Assembly (NCBI GenBank): GCA_964035795.1
Contig: OZ038320.1
Span: forward strand, 12,599,076-12,663,075
DNA from: Pterobdella sp. o SKG-2022
Taxonomy: Eukaryota; Annelida; Clitellata; Hirudinida; Piscicolidae
Direction of reading: 5' to 3'
Length of the DNA stretch: 64,000 nt
Under the pieces are notes generated by a model. It was not told where the DNA came from and did no database searches. It saw nothing but the letters and a program-made list of their open reading frames with translations. A program made the translations under genes and the position numbers. Shown here in pieces: positions 1 to 11,800 of this stretch; the first letter of the stretch is position 1; every line of letters starts with the position of its first letter.

Positions 1-200
1 GCTGTTGGATGGCTTTACGGATCTTTTTTTCGTAGCCTCTTCACATTTTATTGGCTGATCTTTCTGAGCTTGTGTGATTGCCGGTGGGTGCTGGTGAGCT
101 GGACGGTTAAATAATTTTTCAAAGTGCTTCTTTCATCTGTTCTTTTGCCTTTCTTCTTTTGGATTGCCTTACCTCGCTTTTCTCTCACAAGTCCATCTTT
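1..200 (-). mobile_element. LINE fragment (RT N-terminal region), degenerate
   Basis: Read on the minus strand from about 190 to 1, one frame stays open and gives KHFEKLFNRP, then QAQKDQPIKCEEATKK. This matches the linker before the reverse-transcriptase palm in non-LTR elements (the usual pattern is W-K-x-H-F-E-x-L-x-N ... P-I-x-x-E-x-P-T-x-E-E-I). An A-rich stretch upstream contains frame breaks. The element runs off the window edge, so its size and clade are unknown. The call rests on recalled family pattern only. Confidence 0.5.
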
Positions 201-1045
201 TGATTGAAAATGGTTGTATGGCGTAGTATCCTAAACTATCATTTTATAAACCCATAACTACAATAGTCATTTCATGCTAATGTGATATGATAAGGCCATA
301 CTTACCAGAAATTAAGTTTCGATGAATGGAGTAAAATTTCTCGAGTTGATGTTCTATAGATATTTACTATATAAAAAGTACAAAAAATGTCTCTGAAAAG
401 AAATTTTTATGTTTTATTGGTGCCTTGGAAACTGAGACTATTGAGTAAAGTTTGAAATTCTATGCTATCAAAAAAATTTTTTTAATCAACCAAAGCCATA
501 TATAGCGGAAGCTGGTATTTGTGAGACTTTTGTAATGTAATGTAATGTAAGACGGTATTTATAAAGCGCTTTTTCTTATAGATCAAAGCGCTTGCTAAAA
601 ATTTTAATGTTGTGAAAACACTGTTGAACAGGTGCTAATTGTCAGTCCACGCGGGATCGAACCCGGTAACTTTTTTTCTAGTTGATTTACGACTTTAAGG
701 TGATCAATTGTCGAATATCTTTTTCTAAATTCTGCTTGTTTTTACGATCGTTTTATTTGTGATTCTAGACGTTGATAATGATTTTTCACGAGCCACAATA
801 AAATAAAGAGGTTTAGAAACACTGATAATTTTTTATTAAAACACGAAGCTTTTCGTTATAAAAGTAACATTTTTAAGATACTTGAAAATGCTACATTAAT
901 AACAATAAATTTTTTGTTTTAATAAAAATTAATTTTCATTAATTCCTTTTTAGAACAATACTGACCTAAAAAGGTATATAAGATTTTATTTGGCGCTTTG
1001 CATCAACTAGCAACAGTGCGTGGTAACCACATAAACAAAAATAAA
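201..1045. other. Region upstream of IFT139, no gene seen
   Basis: AT-rich sequence with no credible exon. It contains a minus-strand SINE copy (533-705, listed separately) and, near 830-860, a short stretch like the inner part of the palindromic element found at 43.2, 43.6 and 59.9 kb. The IFT139 start codon lies at 1046, so this region must contain its 5' UTR and promoter, but no core-promoter motif can be named with confidence. Confidence 0.5.
533..705 (-). mobile_element. tRNA-derived SINE, 5'-truncated copy
   Basis: On the minus strand the copy reads: a B-box (GGTTCGATCCC) followed by CAATTAGCACCTGTT, a tail with two AAGCGCTT blocks, then four TGTAA units at 533-552. The A-box half of the tRNA head is lost or diverged. 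The same head-tail arrangement is seen at 41977-42160, 44632-44806 and 49174-49346, and in partial form at 48833-48907 and 57696-57832. Confidence 0.75.
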
Positions 1046-4000
1046 ATGGATGCGAAAGATAACCTTTCAATGGTACGTGTTTCTAAAAGCTTTAATTTAT
1101 GATTAACTTTGAATTCATTTCAAAATTAACTATTTTAATTTTAAAAAAATAAATTTATATGAATGTCAAAACAAAAAATACAGAAAAAATGATTATAGTA
1201 TCATGAACCTATCGAAACCTTTAAACTCACTTAGTTTTCAATTTTCGTATTCAATTTATTCATTTTTATCTTTTTTAAACTTTACATTTTTTCTTATTAT
1301 ATTGCTAAACCTTTTTATAAATTATTTTGACGCATTCATCCAGCATTTACATTCAATTCGATGTTTCATTTTCTAAATGTTCAATAAAAAAAAATCTATA
1401 TGTATTAAATAAAAATTGAACTCAATACTTAACGTTTTCAGAGTATTGTTCTCTATTACTTAAGAGAAGATTTACCCAATCATGCGTCTAAGACAATTGA
1501 GAACTTCTCAAACCCTAACCATACTGTTTCAAATTTCATGCAAGCTGTATGCTTATTGTTCAAAAGTAAGTCCAGAATCTTAAAGTTAGCAATAACTTCT
1601 CCAGTTTGATATATCTATAAAGTTGTTTTAATTATTGATACTACTTACTAAAAAGATATATAAAGTTTTCAAGTTGATGCACCAATTGCTGTTCCAAACA
1701 TGTTCTTATTGAATTATTTTTTATTCAGATGAGATTCAAAAGACATTGAGAAGTTTCGAAACCTTATGTAATCAAGCCGAGGTGTATTTGGCATCCACAA
1801 TAGCTATGATTTATGCTCATAAAAAAGCCAAAAACATAGGTTGGTTAAAATTTTGCTATGATGTTTAGACATAAATTGAAGTTAACTGAAGTTGACAACG
1901 TATGAATATAAAACTTCAAAACTGCTCAGTACTGTATAACACTCATTAAACTTTCAATCTGACAAAAATTGAAGTCTTACTCATTGAGAAATCCAATTAC
2001 AGATATTCGAAAGTTAAATAGCTTTCTATATTACTATTGAAAAAATCTCGACCATTTAACTTTAAATAATTTTAAGAAATGTCTTCAACAAATTTTGTGT
2101 GTAAACACGATGTAATTAAACATGATTAACAGAAAAAGATACAGTCCAGTTTTTAGAAAACAAATTGAAGAATGAAAGAAAACAGGGAAACGTTAAGGTA
2201 TTTTTATTCAATATTATTTTTATCAAAAATTCAAATGCATTTCACATTCAATAGATTTTACTTATTTCAATAATTCAACTGTGAATATCATAGCAAAGTT
2301 TTCCACAATATTCAAATTATTAGTAACCCGTTTATGCCCAAAATGCTAATGGCAGTAATTTTTCATTGAAACTTTTGTTCCTACCTTAAAACAACCTCAC
2401 AAAAACACAAAAAAAAACAGAGTTTAGTTTTGACAAAAAATAAGCGAGTACAGGGTGATCTCATATGAAATCAATGGGCACAAGTATTAGCAAATGGGCT
2501 TTTAACTATATAGCATTAAAAAGGGTAGTTTGAAGGTTTAAATTCACTTTAATTTTATTTTTAAAATCAAAGTATAGAGATATTTTTGATTCATATTTTA
2601 TACGTGAATAAAATTTTTCAAAAAGTTTTGAGAAAATATTTTTTTTGAATATTAATGATTTTTCACTGCTCTAATATTCAACAGAAAACGAAATTTCACA
2701 TATAATAAAAGAAAAACTCATCAAATTTTTTGAAAATAAAAATTCTCATTTATATTTGAGATTAATATAAGAATATGACCAAGCTACGCTTAAAGTAACC
2801 GTGAATTTTTCCAAAATGTCCGTGGTCTAGCGGTGCATGGCTTGTTTTGGCATCTTTTTTGTTCATTTCTAGTTGTTATAATATATCTTTGAAGATTGAA
2901 GCAGACATCATTAAAAACATGTGGAAGTCTTGAACAGTTGTAATTTTTGATTTGTTGTTGCCTAAATGCAGAGTTTTTGAAGTAGAATCGGCTAATTGCT
3001 GTTCTAAATGTGAGCAAATCCGTTTTGGGGCATGCGTATCACTTTCCTCGTTTGAACAATTACAAAATATCTGAAAGTTTATTACTGTCATACCTAGTAT
3101 TTTTGTAAACATTGGTTAATACCATTTTTAGCCTTTATTTTTCTGACATATTTGCTTGCCCATCAATAGTCCTTATCCACTCCACACATTTTTGAGCTAA
3201 ATGTTTCAAATACATTAGGCCGTGGAAAACTTATGGTCTTGTTGTAGGTTTTTGCGTTGATCTGCTTAGTTTTCACCATAATATAAATTAAAGTTAGAGC
3301 AATCGCTTGAAGAACCGCACAATGCCCAAAATTTGTAGCCAAATATAATTGGCTTGCTCTTAATACTGTTTGAGGGCGTGATATACGAAGTATTTTATGA
3401 AATTTTGTATCATTCATTTATAAATCTAAACTAATATTTACAAAAAGTTATTTTTTTCATTTATTTGATTATTTTATTTTTTTTGTAATATTCACCTTTT
3501 TAAAATTGAAATTCCATTAACTATAATGTATTTTGTGTAAAACGCCCATTTGCCAACACTTGTGCCCATTGATCTCGTATGAGATCGCTAACTTTTAATG
3601 CCTTTAATTCTGTTAATTTTCCATGTATCTCAAGTTTTAAAATTTTATAGTATTAATTAAAAAAAATCTAAAAATATTTTATCTTGTTCCAAAATAAAAA
3701 TAAATTATTTTGCCTTGATTAAATGTTTTTCGATAAACGCCCATAAAAATGAAACTTGGACAATTTTAAGTTTAAATATCACAAAATTGAATTTGAAAAT
3801 TCAAGAAGAGTACTTTTAATATTGAAGATATAATCCTAGTTAATAAAAAAAATTAATTGGATTTGGAAAAATATTAACCAATAATTAGTAAAACTGTTAG
3901 ATGTGAGGGAGCTCATATGAGATCAATGGACACAAACGGGTTAATGAAATAAATTGAAAAAAAATTGAGATTTTTCAAAAATCTTTTTATAGTACTTCAC

Positions 4001-5801
4001 AAGAGAATTTCACATTACTAAGCGCATTCACTTAAGGATTTGGATCAAATTATTCTTTTTTTCAAATAAATTCTCTTCTTCTACAGGCCTATTACTATGC
4101 GGGTCTCTTCCATCATTTGACAGGCAGGAATGACAAGGCAAAAGAGTATATACTTAGAGCTCTAAAAATAAACAGTGACGAGGGAAAAGAAGAGGTAAGA
4201 AAGATAAGAAATAATTCACTACTAGAAAAATATTCATTCAATTTATTTTGCATATTGTTTTATTTTATATCAATAATTTTTAATGATGATGAATAGGCAA
4301 AAAACTTTTATTGTTGATTTCGAAAATTTTCAAATTCAATGATCAGACCACGTCTTAAACAAAAAAATGGAATTTTTAAAAAAATTATTCCAATTGTCGG
4401 AATAAAAGTCAGCAGTGAATTTGTGATGGAACCTTAATTGTGAGATGCATAGAGGAAGTTTGAAAGAGTTTGCATGACTCCAAAAAATTTAAGTCAATGA
4501 TTTTTTTAAAACAAATTGAGATAAGTTTTAAAACAAGTTGTAAGTTTCATCGATAGATGAAATATAGGTAATGAGAAACTCATGTTTTGAGGTTTTAGAC
4601 GCATTTCTGTGGAGTCAATCTGAGCGCAGTAAGGATGAAAAGTTTTTTATTTGTGATGAAAATTGAAGAAGCGGGTTTCAAAAGCATAATAAAAAGTTTT
4701 TCAATTTTTTTTATAGAGTATGTGAAGTTTTGAAGATATAAGCGTTATGATTTGAAAAAGACTAGATGCTTCATAAAAAATGGAGTGAATAACACCATAG
4801 AGTTGATAGGCATATGATGTTACGACCAATTAAATGAATGAAGTTGAAAAATGTCTGATAATCAAGATCATTCTAAAAATTAAAATAAAGACTTGAATTG
4901 ATTTAAATAGACATTCTATTTTCATTTTAATTTCATTATTTTTTCTTTTAGCTACTGAGTCTAAAGGGATGGATGGAAGTGTCTGAAGAGAATATTGAAA
5001 ATGCCCTCGAGTCTTTTGATGAATCTTTCAGGTACTAGAAAGCTCAACTTTTTTCATTCACGTGAAACTAATGAATTATAAGCAAACTAAAGCTGTCTGA
5101 CGCCTGTTATCACACCCATGTTGTATCGTAGATCAACATGAGATTTTCTTTACATTCCCTCTTTATTCTGTAGAAAAGAAAAAATCTTTATTCAAATCAA
5201 ATATTATTGGTTTCTTTATTTTTTAGTTTGAATTAAATCGTTTTGATTTTGATCCAAACTTCAATTTTGATTCAAACCAAAAAAATAGAGCTCAATTTTT
5301 ATTCCATAACCTAATAACAATCTTTCTTTAGACAAAAATAGTTTTTCTAATAAAAATTTTTATGGATTTTTTTCAACGTACTTTTCTAGGTGCAGAAATC
5401 TAAAGTTACCTGATGCTCTACTAGGGAAAGCACGGGCTTGTATGCTTTTGGGTACAAAACATGGCAATAAAAAAGACTATTTTGATAGTGCATTAGAATT
5501 GATTAACCAATCTGTTGTGTTGTACAAAAATTTTCTTCCGGGTTTAATAGAAAAAGGATATTTTTATATGAGTCAGTTGGATTGGGAAGCTATGTTTGAT
5601 ACTTGCCAAAGGTTGTATTTGTACTTTGAGCTACATAAATCTTTATATTTTTAAACTTAAAACTGAAATTTTTTTAGTTCAAGAAAAATTTAATGTACAA
5701 TGAATACATTTTTCAGAATATTAGAAAGTGATGAAAAAAACTTAAAAGCCATCGAGATGATCAGTCTTTATAGTCTTGTTGTGGATGTAGATTACTCTCA
5801 A
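1046..5801 (+). CDS. TTC21B: IFT139 exons 1-8: N-terminal TPR region
   Basis: The start codon at 1046 opens a nine-codon first exon (MDAKDNLSM) followed by a GTACGT donor. The human protein also begins with a short MDSQEL-type leader. Exons 2-5 encode a region with [15 protein letters not shown], aligning with the human LCSLLALIYAHK, then [20 protein letters not shown], a TPR repeat. Exons 6-8 include LKGWMEVS and the 222-nt exon 7 (GKARACML ... [12 protein letters not shown]). Phases 0, 1, 1, 0, 0, 2, 2, 0 are all consistent across these eight exons. The 1.9-kb intron 4 carries the repeat at 2325-3945. Confidence 0.9.
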
Positions 5802-8800
5802 GTAGTTTTTCATTTTGTTTTTGAGACAACTAATAACTCATTCCACATTTATAAATGCGTTTTTTTTTGTATAAAGAAAAACTTTATGAAAAAACAATTA
5901 TTTATTTCAATTTATTTTCCAAATAAGGCAACTTTCAAATGCATGCCGTAAAACAAACTCGCATGTTTCTCTTGTCTGAACCTTTTACAAAGTTAGACTC
6001 CTGCAATGCTCTGGTCTGCAATTTGCCTAACTATTTATCTGCATTACCAAGCTCAGTCAATCTCATCAATAAATCAAATCCTTTTTAAGCCCGTTTTCCT
6101 TTACCAAGGGTTGGGCTTTTTGAAAGTTCTATCTCGAAGTCGGCCTTTCTATTCAGAGCGTTCGAGTGGATCCGCACAAACCATGTCTAGCTTTCTTTTA
6201 TCATTTGATATGAGCTCATTCCAAGTTTTTTTGGGCCTACCAGGCTTCTTGCAAGTATCTAAACCCAACTTTCGCACTTGAGAAATCCAACCCACGCTAC
6301 GCTCTACTTGTCCAAACCACCTCATCCTGCTCGTAGGAAGAACTACCTCAACATCCCGAATGCCAAGTTTCGAAAGGAGTGAGTGAGAGCAAACGTTATC
6401 ATTCGTTTTGATGTTGCACATCCAGCGAATCATGCCAAGTTCATTTCGTCTAAGGCGGTTCAATGTGGAAACTGTTACTGGCCATGTTTCAGCAGCATGT
6501 AACATAGCTCTTCTTACACAGGTTGAATAGACACGGCCTATGGTCAATAATGATGAATGACGATTAGCAAGGAGTGGAAGAAGTTGGCGAAATTTAGCCC
6601 AGGCACACTTACAACGTGTTATTGAAGGAAGCTCACATCCACCACCTGCAGATAACATATCCCCAAGATAGCAGAACTCTGGGACAACTTCCAGTTTTTC
6701 ATCACAATTCATCACTTCCTTTACTAAACTCCCATCAACAGGCCGTGCTGTACCAAGGCAACGAGCGCATCGGAAGTTAAAATCCGAAGTTAGAGGGCCT
6801 TTTATGCCGCTGCATTTCTTGTGTACCCATTGCCTGCAGCCTCCACACTGAATAGCATTTTTACCCACACCTGCTTTGCATACACCAGAAGAATACTTCC
6901 CAGATTTTCTCAACACATCAAGGTTCTTTACCCTTATATACACTGACTATGTGACTTTTCTGCCACTCAGACGGTATACGGTTCTCAAAAATGATGTCTT
7001 TAACGAGATCTCGAATCATAATAGCACTACTTGAACGTGCGGCCTTGAGCTGCTTTCCCAATGCTCATCTCATTAATGGCCTTTCTAACCATTGCTGTAG
7101 TGATAGGATCGCTGGGACCTTCCACGGGATAGACTTCGGACAAACCACCTGAATTCCATGAAAACTCCACATTGAGAAGGTGCATATAATGCTCTCTCCA
7201 TGCTTCTTTTTTTGAATCAACATCCAGGGACATTTGGCTATTATTATTTCTCACCGGTTTATTCCCAATGACGTCCTGGTTCTCTCGTTGCTTTTGCTTA
7301 GCCAGTCGATATATCTCAACATATCTGGTTGATTTTTTTGAACGCAATCTTCCCAGCATCAGTTTTGGCTATGTGCACAGCAAGGTTGGATGCACGTTTA
7401 GCAACCTGATAAGCAACTTTGTCTCCTCCTGCTTTTCATACTTTGAAACATTTGCACTTGTGGGACACAACTTGCTGCACTTTGTCATTCCACCACCAAG
7501 TCTGCCTCTTCCAGGTATGTTTTGCAGAGACTCTACAAACCTGTTCCTAGACTTTTGTACAAGAAACAAATCTTCTTTTGTGGTGAGCATGAGTGCATAC
7601 CTTGAAGTCACCGATCACTAGTCTATGATGCTGTGTTGCACACTCCTCCCCAACAATGACTTTCACATTAAAGATCATTTTTCTAAAACTTCTCTTATAC
7701 AATATATAGTCAATTTGGGTTTTACAATCTCTTGACTGTTCAAATTTCTTCTTGAACCAGAAGTTACCAACAACCAGCTCATTGGCAACAGCAAATTCCA
7801 GCAGTCTTTCACCTTCATTGTTTTTTTTTCCCAAAACCTGTCCACCATGCACATCCTCAAAAGCAGTAGAGTGTGATCCTATATGGCCATTCCAGTCTCC
7901 ACTTATGATTAGCTGTTTTGAAGATGAAACTCTAGCTATGGTGGATTGAAGCGCATAATAGAATTGATCTTTTACACTCTCACTAAGGTTAGCTTGAGGT
8001 GCATAAACACTCACAAAAACAAACACAACTGATCCAACTACTTCTCAGCCAGTAGAATTCCTACACCACAAGTGCCCTCATTATTCCCACAACCAAAATA
8101 CTTATATCGAGAGACTCTGCCTGCAATAAGTTTAAGGTTGGTCTTCCAACGAGTCTCTTGTAAACAACACAGATCGACTCTCCTCCTTGACGTGGTTTCC
8201 ACCATTTCAGAAGCCTTCCCCCTCATCGAACCAACATTTAAAGATCCGACTCGAAAAGAACTTTCATTAACTGTGTGACAATTTTTCTTGAAAGATGCCC
8301 TTCCTTTCGACCATTCTTTTTTAGATTTTTCTTTTTTTTTCTGGCTAAAGCTGCAATTATTTTTAAAACTCTTACTGTAGTTATTGATATTTTCATTTAA
8401 CCTATTGCTATTATATATATTACAAATATATAAAAAAAAACTCGGCGTTTCACTTGACACTAGGGAGGATTAGTATTATGGGATAAACTTAACAAAAAAT
8501 CTCTAGCGTATGACATTTTTTACGTAAAAAGTATTTCGAAATAAATATTAGTTAATAAGATAAATACTACTGTTTTTTTTTTAAATATCGCTAACGTATA
8601 AACTTACGATCAAAAAAAAAATTTCGTAAAACTTGAAAAAAAGTTAAGCTAAAGTTTTTAATATAAAATTCTATCATGTCTAGAAAGCAGAAAAAATAAC
8701 TTTTTGAAAATCAAATTTTGCAAACAGCCGAACATGTCAGTTGCTAACCAAAGAATCTTGCTCTTTCTATATTCTTTTTTTTGTAGAAATTTTCATCAAC

Positions 8801-11800
8801 CCTCAGATCTTTACACTCTGGTTTCTAGTTACATCAACAAGTTTTTCCAAGTCACTTTTTTTTTTCATGTTTTACATCTGTGGATTTTTTTGAGCTCAAC
8901 TTTTGTCCATCACTTTTTTTAAGAATTTCAATAAACTTTCAAATACTCATTCATACAATAGCATCTTTATTCAATTTATAGATTTTTGAGCTACTGAAAA
9001 AAATCTGGTTTGTATTTTGTGTGCTATACAAATTTTATAATAATAACAAAAAAATCAAAATTTACGTTTGAGTATGTTTAAATTTATAATACAAAATTCG
9101 TAAGAGTAAATATGGCTTGTTAAAACCTTTATATATTTTCTCAACAATGAGCATCAGTAGCTACCTGTAGTTGGATCGGTGTGGCCACTTTTACGGTGTT
9201 GTTTTGCTCTTTAAAGATTTTTCATGATTATATTGTAACTTCATCAAATTTATTTCAATTTCTAAACAGGCAGGAAAACTGGTAGGTCAAATTATAACTT
9301 TGCTGAACATAAAAGAAGCTAACAATGTCAAACTGTATAATTATTACGCAAGGCTATTTTTTTCTACGGTAAAAGTTTTTTTCAACTTTTTAAAGTTATT
9401 TCTATATATTCATTAAAAAGAATAAATAAAATGCTATTTTTGGTTTCAACAATGCCAAATAGCTCAGATGATCATACCTGTTTATGTACCTTATTGTGCG
9501 TACTATGTGCTTATGTTTTTAAGTTTCTTTGAACTTATAATAAGTATAGAAACTTCTTTTTTTATTGAATATATCACTATTTGATTGAAGAGTGACAACG
9601 ATCAAGAACTTTTGAAACAAGCACTAATTCTTCAAGAAATGTCTATAAAGTTAGCCTTAATCAATTCACAAGCTTTACATTTTCTACAAAACTAAGTTTC
9701 AGTTCATGAAAAAAATCTAAAAATTATATTTTTATATGTTTTAAGGTTTTGTGGTGATAGCAGCAATAAAGAAAAAAGCACCTACTTGGTAGGACTCGGG
9801 GATATATATTTGAAAAACAAGCAGCGAGACCAAGCCCTTGAATGTTACAACGCTGCTTATGATGCTGATGATACAAACTCAAAGGCTCTAATTGGTATCT
9901 TTTTAATGGCCCTCAAATAAAAGATTATGAAAATATACATATACGATGAAATTACAAATGTTATTACAAATGCATAAGCTTCAAGAGTTTATAGATTTTT
10001 CCATCTACTTTAAAGTTTGGAGAATCAAATAGATTCAACTAAACAGGTCGTTTACGTTGCTACTACAGCTTAAGGCAAACGATCAACTTTCAAAATCAGC
10101 TGTCTTTTATTCAAGAACTTCGAAGTGTTTTGGGCAATTCTCTCGTAATATTCAGTTCATTAATCAATTGATTATAAGTATATTCATAAATTTTTATGTA
10201 TTAAACATAACTCAACTAAATGTGTAAAATAAATAATTTTTTATTTAAAAATTTTTGATACGACGTCACTAAGATATAGGAATGAAATTATATTAAAATT
10301 ATTGAACTTTATTATAAATAAAAATTATAAACATCCTTGCAAAGGAACTTGATATGATGAGAGTGATTGGGAAAGCAAACAGCAAAGATAAAGAGAGTGA
10401 AGCTTACATCAACACTCTCAAGGCATCTGCTACAGACCACATCGAAAAAATGAAACTGAGCATGTTTTCAAGCAAATACATCATTGATTTGAACATTAAT
10501 TTTCTTCTTGATGTTGTGAAATATTTTATGGATAGGTTACCTTGCAAAGTAAGTTTTATACTATTTATAAACTTGAAATTAGCTTTCAGATTAATATATC
10601 CAATAATTTTTATAAAATTTACTGAATTTCGTGATTAGTTATCTAAAATACTTTTTTAGCCTATGAGTAATGGACAAGAAACAAATGAAGACCTGGAATT
10701 CACTTCATTTCTTCTTCATTCCGTTAAGCCTTTTCTTCCTTCCCACCTCACCATCAACTTTTACCTTGCCAATATTGAATACCTTAAAGGTTCATTCTCA
10801 ATTTTTTTTAAAGCATAAATCTTCTTCTTCTTCTTCTTCTTCTTCTTCTTCTTCTTCTTCTTCTTCTTCTTCTTCTTCTTCTTCTTCTTCTTCTTCTTCT
10901 TCTTCTTCTTCTTCTTCTTCTTCTTCTTCTTCTTCTTCTTCTTCTTCTTCTTCTTCTTCTTCTTCTTCTTCTTCTTCTTCTTCTTCTTCTTCTTCTTCTT
11001 CTTCTTCTTCTTCTTCTTCTTCTTCTTCTTCTTCTTCTTCTTCTTCTTCTTCTTCTTCTTCTTCTTCTTCTTCTTCTTCTTCTTCTTCTTCTTCTTCTTC
11101 TTCTTCTTCTTCTTCTTCTTCTTCTTCTTCTTCTTCTTCTTCTTCTTCTTCTTCTTCTTCTTCTTCTTCTTCTTCTTCTTCTTCTTCTTCTTCTTCTTCT
11201 TCTTCTTCTTCTTCTTCTTCTTCTTCTTCTTCTTCTTCTTCTTCTTCTTCTTCTTCTTCTTCTTCTTCTTCTTCTTCTTCTTCTTCTTCTTCTTCTTCTT
11301 CTTCTTCTTCTTCTTCTTCTTCTTCTTCTTCTTCTTCTTCTTCTTCTTCTTCTTCTTCTTCTTCTTCTTCTTCTTCTTCTTCTTCTTCTTCTTCTTCTTC
11401 TTCTTCTTCTTCTTCTTCTTCTTCTTCTTCTTCTTCTTCTTCTTCTTCTTCTTCTTCTTCTTCTTCTTCTTCTTCTTCTTCTTCTTCTTCTTCTTCTTCT
11501 TCTTCTTCTTCTTCTTCTTCTTCTTCTTCTTCTTCTTCTTCTTCTTCTTCTTCTTCTTCTTCTTCTTCTTCTTCTTCTTCTTCTTCTTCTTCTTCTTCTT
11601 CTTCTTCTTCTTCTTCTTCTTCTTCTTCTTCTTCTTCTTCTTCTTCTTCTTCTTCTTCTTCTTCTTCTTCTTCTTCTTCTTCTTCTTCTTCTTCTTCTTC
11701 TTCTTCTTCTTCTTCTTCTTCTTCTTCTTCTTCTTCTTCTTCTTCTTCTTCTTCTTCTTCTTCTTCTTCTTCTTCTTCTTCTTCTTCTTCTTCTTCTTCT

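Noticed and set aside
2815..2850. tRNA-like TCCGTGGTCTAGCGGTGCAT
   Set aside because: It resembles an A-box region of a tRNA, but no B-box or acceptor stem follows, so no tRNA or SINE was called.
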